Positions 60,171 to 64,000 of a stretch of 64,000 nucleotides of DNA are shown here, one piece after another. This DNA is from Treponema sp. Lineage in GTDB: Bacteria; Spirochaetota; Spirochaetia; Treponematales; Breznakiellaceae. The stretch's first letter is position 1. Every line of letters starts with the position of its first letter. The position numbers were made by a program, and so were the translations under genes. The stretch lies in contig JAIRXH010000178.1 in NCBI GenBank assembly GCA_031268385.1, positions 1 to 64,000 on the forward strand, given 5' to 3'. The notes below the pieces were generated by a model. It saw only the letters and a program-made list of their open reading frames with translations, searched no databases and was not told the origin of the DNA.

Positions 60171-60635
60171 ATGCGGATACTTGTCGACGCCGATTCCTGC
60201 CCCCGTGCGGCCCGCGCCCTGGTGCTCCGCGCCGCCGAAAGAACGGGGATACAGGCCGTATTTGCCGCCAACCGTCCCATTCCCGGCATACGGGGAAAAA
60301 CGGCGGTAATGGAGATCTGCCCCCCCGGTGAAGGGACGGCGGACAACCGCATCGTGGAGCTTGCCCGCCGGGGAGATCTCGCGGTAACCAGGGACATTCC
60401 CCTGGCGGCACGGCTCGTGGAAGCGGGAGCGGCGGTAATAGACGACAGGGGCCGGGAATACACCCCGGACAACATACGGGAAAAACTTTCCCTGCGTAAC
60501 ATCAGCGTGGAATTTGCCCTCTCGGGCCTTGGGGCGGAACGAAACGCCGTCTACGGCAGAAAGGAACTCAAGGCCATGTCGGACAGCCTTGACCGCGTTC
60601 TTTCAAGACTGACAAGGGGAAAACCCGGACTTTAG
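60171..60635 (+). CDS. YaiI/YqxD family protein (UPF0178/DUF188)
   Basis: 154 aa. MRILVDADSCPRAARALVLRAAER at the start, DNRIVELARRGDLAVTRDIPLAARLVEAG and DRGREYTPDNIREKLSLRNI are the family's conserved blocks. The fold is predicted to be PIN-like with an aspartate at position 6, so nuclease activity has been proposed for relatives but is unproven. Follows manA after 15 bases. Confidence 0.9.
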   Translation: MRILVDADSCPRAARALVLRAAERTGIQAVFAANRPIPGIRGKTAVMEICPPGEGTADNRIVELARRGDLAVTRDIPLAARLVEAGAAVIDDRGREYTPDNIREKLSLRNISVEFALSGLGAERNAVYGRKELKAMSDSLDRVLSRLTRGKPGL

Positions 60636-60656
60636 GGTCAAATTTTGTAGCACTGA

Positions 60657-60676
60657 TTTATTCGAATGCGAATAAA
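60657..60676. terminator. AT-rich hairpin between convergent genes
   Basis: TTTATTCG-AATG-CGAATAAA, an eight-pair stem in the 52-base gap between yaiI and the HD-GYP gene. Weak in GC and followed by CCGG, so only a possible bidirectional terminator. Confidence 0.4.
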
Positions 60677-60687
60677 CCGGCGCTTCC

Positions 60688-61950
60688 TTAGCCCTGGCGG
60701 CCGGCTTCCGGGTAGAGGCTCTGTATCTGCTTGATGCTGGGCAGTATCTCGAAAAAAATCGACACCAGATCGGGATCGAATTTTGTTCCCGAAAGGTTTC
60801 TTATTTCCGCGAGAACCTGCTCCTCGTCCCAGGGTTCCTTGTACACCCGTTTTGAGCACAGGGCGTCGAACACGTCGGCAATGGCGACGATACGGCCCGT
60901 AAGGGGAATTTCCTCCCCCTTCCTCCTCAGCGCGTTTCCGTCCGCGTCGGCCTTGAGGGGCATTTCGGTAAGGGGATTCACCCAGCCCGGATAACCGGTG
61001 CCGTCCCAGTTTTCATGATGGGTAAGGGCAATATCCCTGGCTATGTTGTCGATGGGGTCCTGGGGATCCTCAAAAAGCTGCGCCCCGTACAGGGTATGAC
61101 GCTGCATGATAAGATACTCCTCGGGGGTAAAGCGGGCGGGCTTCTTCAGTATAACGTCCGATATGGCAACCTTTCCGACATCGTGAAGCATGGCCGCTAT
61201 TCTGAGGGTATCCCGGAATTTTTCACGTTCAAGATCGGACACACCGTGATGATAGGCCCAGCGGTCGTAGATCTCGACGGCGTAACCGGCAACGCGGTTG
61301 ACGTGGGTGCCTGTTTCCTTGGGGTCCCGAAGTTCCGACATCTTGATCATGCGCAGTATCATGGCCCTTGTTACATAGGCCCTCTGCAGCGCCACCGTGG
61401 CGTTGGCCGCGAAATGGGTAATGAGAAATTCATCGTCGGAAGAAAAAGGAACGGTGTTCCCCGCGTTATCTTTCGCGTTGATAACCTGAATGACCCCAAG
61501 CAGGCGGCCGTCGGCGGTAACAAGGGGAATGGTCAGGGTAGACGTGGTCTTGTAGCCGGAAAGTTTGTCAAAGGACTGGTTAAAGGAATAGGGGGTATGC
61601 GGGGGAATATTGTACATATCCGGAACGTTTATCAGCTTTTTGGTCAGCGCGCAGTACCCGGCAATAGATTTTTCATCGATAAAAACGGAAAACACCGAAT
61701 AGATCATCTTCTGCCCCTTGGGCAGTTCCTTCTGGATGGTATTATTATGGGCGTATTTTATGACCAGCTTGCCGGCCGACGTACTGTCTTCGATCTGATT
61801 TTCCTTCACGTAAATGGAACCAGCGTCGGCGTGAACCACCCTCCTGGCCTCCAAAAGTATACGTTCCAAAAGAAGATCAAGGTCCTGGATCTGATTCAAT
61901 TCCGAATCAATGCGTATGATGGATTTGAAATCCGTTTTTTCCCCTGTCAT
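60688..61950 (-). CDS. GAF-HD-GYP domain protein, likely c-di-GMP phosphodiesterase
   Basis: 420 aa. An N-terminal GAF domain (about 15-185; VVHADAGSIYVKE and VIQVINAKDN) leads to the HD-GYP domain with AAMLHDVGKVAISDVILKKP, ITHHEN-type HHENWDGTGYPGW and IVAIADVFDALCSKRVYK. These domains hydrolyse c-di-GMP to pGpG or GMP. No membrane span or signal peptide, so cytosolic. It pairs functionally with the PilZ protein at 27.1-28.2 kb. The GAF ligand is unknown. Confidence 0.92.
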   Translation of the reverse strand: MTGEKTDFKSIIRIDSELNQIQDLDLLLERILLEARRVVHADAGSIYVKENQIEDSTSAGKLVIKYAHNNTIQKELPKGQKMIYSVFSVFIDEKSIAGYCALTKKLINVPDMYNIPPHTPYSFNQSFDKLSGYKTTSTLTIPLVTADGRLLGVIQVINAKDNAGNTVPFSSDDEFLITHFAANATVALQRAYVTRAMILRMIKMSELRDPKETGTHVNRVAGYAVEIYDRWAYHHGVSDLEREKFRDTLRIAAMLHDVGKVAISDVILKKPARFTPEEYLIMQRHTLYGAQLFEDPQDPIDNIARDIALTHHENWDGTGYPGWVNPLTEMPLKADADGNALRRKGEEIPLTGRIVAIADVFDALCSKRVYKEPWDEEQVLAEIRNLSGTKFDPDLVSIFFEILPSIKQIQSLYPEAGRQG

Positions 61951-62066
61951 ATAACCCCTTTTGCCTTATTCTACAACAAAATCGTCACGGGGAACAAGCG
62001 GGAGATTATTCGTCTTTCAGGAGAGGCTTTCCCGAAACTAACCGGGTTTTGGGAAATGCTCAGGAT

Positions 62067-62393
62067 TCAGATCAAATATTTTCTCGATATTTTCTCCAAA
62101 GAACAGTCAATGGTAACGGAAACATCTTTTATGAATCCTTTTATAGCCTCTTTTACGTCGTTACCCGGTTCTTTTTCCGGTACAAAAAGCTCATAAACAT
62201 TAATTTCAAAAACATTGGCCAATTTTACGAGGGTCAAAGACGAAACCCAGCTCTTGCCTGTCTCAATATCGGCCAAAAAGTTGGTAGAAATGTCAATTTT
62301 TTCTGCCAGTTTTACCTGTGACCAGTTCCGCAGGCTTCGATAGTATTTGATATTCGCACTTAATATCCCCCTCAATTCTGTTTCTTGTATCAT
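62067..62393 (-). CDS. Single-domain XRE-family HTH regulator, second copy
   Basis: 108 aa with the helix-turn-helix SQVKLAEKIDISTNFLADIETGKSWVS at residues 24-50 and a short tail (GNDVKEAIKGFIKDVS). It resembles the 29 kb regulator in length, position of the HTH and the NMKAYRNAL/NIKYYRSLR start. It is divergent from the exported hydrolase, with a 106-base shared region that holds GCTATTATCATAT and GCTATTATATGG as near-direct repeats, a possible operator. Confidence 0.85.
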   Translation of the reverse strand: MIQETELRGILSANIKYYRSLRNWSQVKLAEKIDISTNFLADIETGKSWVSSLTLVKLANVFEINVYELFVPEKEPGNDVKEAIKGFIKDVSVTIDCSLEKISRKYLI

Positions 62394-62499
62394 TTTAAAA
62401 ATTTACTCGCGTACTTGATCTTTTTCCAATTGGCTATTATCATATTGTCGACCATGCTATTATATGGTTGGAAATAATATCCGTTATGGAGGTGATTGT

Positions 62500-64000
62500 A
62501 TGAAAAACAGGGGATTTTGGAAGTTGTTATTTGCCGCCCTAATCCTGATGGTTCTGAGCGGGCTTGTTTCCTCGGCGGTCAAATCAAACGGAGGCAGAGT
62601 TCTTGTCCGGGAAGTAAAAATCAATACCAGGGGCAGTACCTTTGCTGGACTCATCTATGTACCGAAGGACGCGGTTACCCAGGACGAAACGGGAAACTAT
62701 ACCAACAAGCGTCCGGCGGTGATTCTTTCCCATGGTTACCTGAACAGTAACGCAATGCAGGACCCCGATGCTGTGGAACTCGCCCGCAGGGGATTTGTGG
62801 TTTTTTCCATGGACATGTACGCCCATGGGAATTCGGAAATGGCCAATAACAGGGAAGAACCCACAGGAACTGTCACCGGCGCTATCGATGCGTACAATTA
62901 TATGCTCACCATACCCTACGTGGATCATACCCGTATAGGCTTTGCGGGACATTCAATGGGCGGCATGAATACAGGTAACGCCATTGCTATAGAAGCGGGT
63001 TTTTATACTCTGGCGGACACCCTTCTCATCATGTTACACGACGAGCTGGGATCTCCCGTCAGCGCACGGGATGTGGCGGACCAGAATCCCGACAGTGTGG
63101 CCGACAGGCTTGGTCCCTTTGAACAGGGCGTCTATAAAGCCCGCAAGGCCGAAATAGTAAATTCCTACAGCAAGAAACCCTTCGCGGAGGTATTTCTCGG
63201 ATCGGGTCCGGGATTCGCGTTTTTATCTGATGCCCATGAAGTGGACGTGGCGGGGGTAAAAGTATGGCGTGATCTTCAGGCTAACGTGGGGGTAGTGCTG
63301 GGTGTTTACGAAGAAAATCCCTGGCTGATGTTCGATTCCCGGCCCGATGGTATTAACGCATCGGCCCGGATCAGGGAAACATCCATGGCAAAGCGGCTTT
63401 TTGGTACAGGTAATGAGACCGTCAAAACCGGCGTTTGGTACGGCCTTAACCTCTCTTCGGGAAACACTCAGGCCGGAAGCGCCGAACTTGGCAGCCTGTA
63501 TGAAGAAGATTACCAAAACAGGCAGATCAGGCAGGCGGCCGCGAACAGGGCGGCCAGGGCCATCATACAGCCCAGGGAAACTCACATGATGAATCATTTT
63601 TCCCGGCCTACGGTTTCCTTTGTGGTGGAATTTTTTACTACCGTAATGAACTACAATAACGGAGAGCTTGCCCAGGGGGCAAATCCCATTCCGGCAAAAA
63701 AGAATATTTGGCTTCTCAAGGAATACGCTAACGGCGTTTCGCTGGCGGGGATGTTTCTTTTTATCTACGCACTGGGTATGCTGCTCCTCCAAGCTCCCTT
63801 TTTCAAAACCCTGCAAAAAACACCGCCCTCTCCAGGGCTTTCCAAAAAGGATCCTCTGTTCTGGATAATGGCAGTGCTCTTTGTGATTATTCCCGCAGTT
63901 ACATATATACCTTTTTTTCTTCTGGGCGGTTCACCCGCGACAAGCGCAGGGGCCAAGGGACCCATACCCTACAGTTTTATCACCAGTGAGGAGATGACTA
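62500..64000 (+). CDS. Membrane-anchored alpha/beta hydrolase, 3' partial
   Basis: Not in the track because it runs off the window end; the frame from ATG 62500 is open to base 64000 (500 codons). An ATGGAGGTG site lies before it. One N-terminal membrane segment (FWKLLFAALILMVLSGLVSSA) is followed by an extracytoplasmic hydrolase domain with VILSHGYLNSN (oxyanion), FSMDMYAHG and the nucleophile elbow GFAGHSMGG. At about residue 410 hydrophobic segments return (GMFLFIYALGMLLL and later FWIMAVLFVIIPAVTYIPFF), so the C-terminal part is polytopic. A dienelactone-hydrolase-like or lipase-like exported enzyme; substrate unknown. Complete length cannot be seen. Confidence 0.82.
   Translation, partial: MKNRGFWKLLFAALILMVLSGLVSSAVKSNGGRVLVREVKINTRGSTFAGLIYVPKDAVTQDETGNYTNKRPAVILSHGYLNSNAMQDPDAVELARRGFVVFSMDMYAHGNSEMANNREEPTGTVTGAIDAYNYMLTIPYVDHTRIGFAGHSMGGMNTGNAIAIEAGFYTLADTLLIMLHDELGSPVSARDVADQNPDSVADRLGPFEQGVYKARKAEIVNSYSKKPFAEVFLGSGPGFAFLSDAHEVDVAGVKVWRDLQANVGVVLGVYEENPWLMFDSRPDGINASARIRETSMAKRLFGTGNETVKTGVWYGLNLSSGNTQAGSAELGSLYEEDYQNRQIRQAAANRAARAIIQPRETHMMNHFSRPTVSFVVEFFTTVMNYNNGELAQGANPIPAKKNIWLLKEYANGVSLAGMFLFIYALGMLLLQAPFFKTLQKTPPSPGLSKKDPLFWIMAVLFVIIPAVTYIPFFLLGGSPATSAGAKGPIPYSFITSEEMT

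Noticed and set aside
61015-62196. 393-aa plus-strand ORF opposite the HD-GYP gene
   Set aside because: Shadow of a gene with intact HD and GYP motifs.

Overview
The window looks like a chromosomal segment of a spirochaete, most likely from the Treponema lineage. Pointers are a FlgF-FlgG-FlgJ rod cluster next to an EamA exporter, a PilZ protein and a GAF-HD-GYP protein, an NHL/TPR/degenerate-VWA exported protein, a treponemal-looking GHMP kinase, ZapA, and dense ATGA-overlapped operons of high GC. This rests on gene content and remembered family resemblance, not on a database search. No prophage, transposase or CRISPR array was seen. No stretch longer than about 300 bases lacks a gene or a described element.

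Region 1 (1-14.7 kb, plus strand) is a surface-glycan cluster. It holds a 5'-truncated RgpF-type protein, three GT2 and three GT4 glycosyltransferases, one unusual transferase gene carrying a G10 tract, a YidC-like protein fused to an alkaline-phosphatase-superfamily domain, a CDP-glycerol glycerophosphotransferase (TagB/TagF) homologue, and a WbaP-type initiating sugar-phosphate transferase. The first 6 kb is visibly AT-rich and composition rises towards the end of the cluster. Together with a TagO/WecA-type transferase, a glycerol-1-phosphate dehydrogenase, a NeuB-like synthase and ManA elsewhere in the window, it suggests a polyol-phosphate-decorated polymer on the cell surface.

Region 2 (14.8-28.2 kb, mostly minus) is housekeeping: tRNA-Gly, a MutY-like glycosylase without the Fe-S cysteines, a cytidylate-kinase-like protein, YicC, MurC, FolC, two pseudouridine synthases, PLPBP, KsgA, ComEC, a HEAT-like exported protein and a PilZ protein. 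Region 3 (28.3-30.9 kb) is an island: a CPBP protease, a single-domain XRE regulator, and four small exported proteins or lipoproteins (two shorter than the ORF-track cutoff) separated by repeated leaders and GTAC-centred palindromes. It ends in a 126-bp element with 10-bp terminal inverted repeats.

Region 4 (31-44.7 kb) has flgJ-flgG-flgF, an EamA transporter, queA-ruvB-ruvA-ruvC-yebC, a zinc-ribbon protein, neuB, a two-gene unit ending in a pre-peptidase C-terminal domain protein, an aminotransferase and a glycerol-1-phosphate dehydrogenase. Region 5 (44.7-64 kb) has thrA, wecA/tagO, the sulfur-relay pair nifS-thiI, bacteriohemerythrin, an NHL/TPR/surE/galK-like operon, infC-rpmI-rplT followed by a coiled-coil protein and zapA, manA, yaiI, a GAF-HD-GYP phosphodiesterase, and a second XRE regulator divergent from an exported alpha/beta hydrolase that runs off the window end.

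The strongest leads are the YidC-like/phosphatase-superfamily fusion (with threonine at the position of the conserved groove arginine), the G10 contingency tract in a glycan gene, and the mosaic hairpin elements whose TAG termini supply the stop codons of two adjacent genes.
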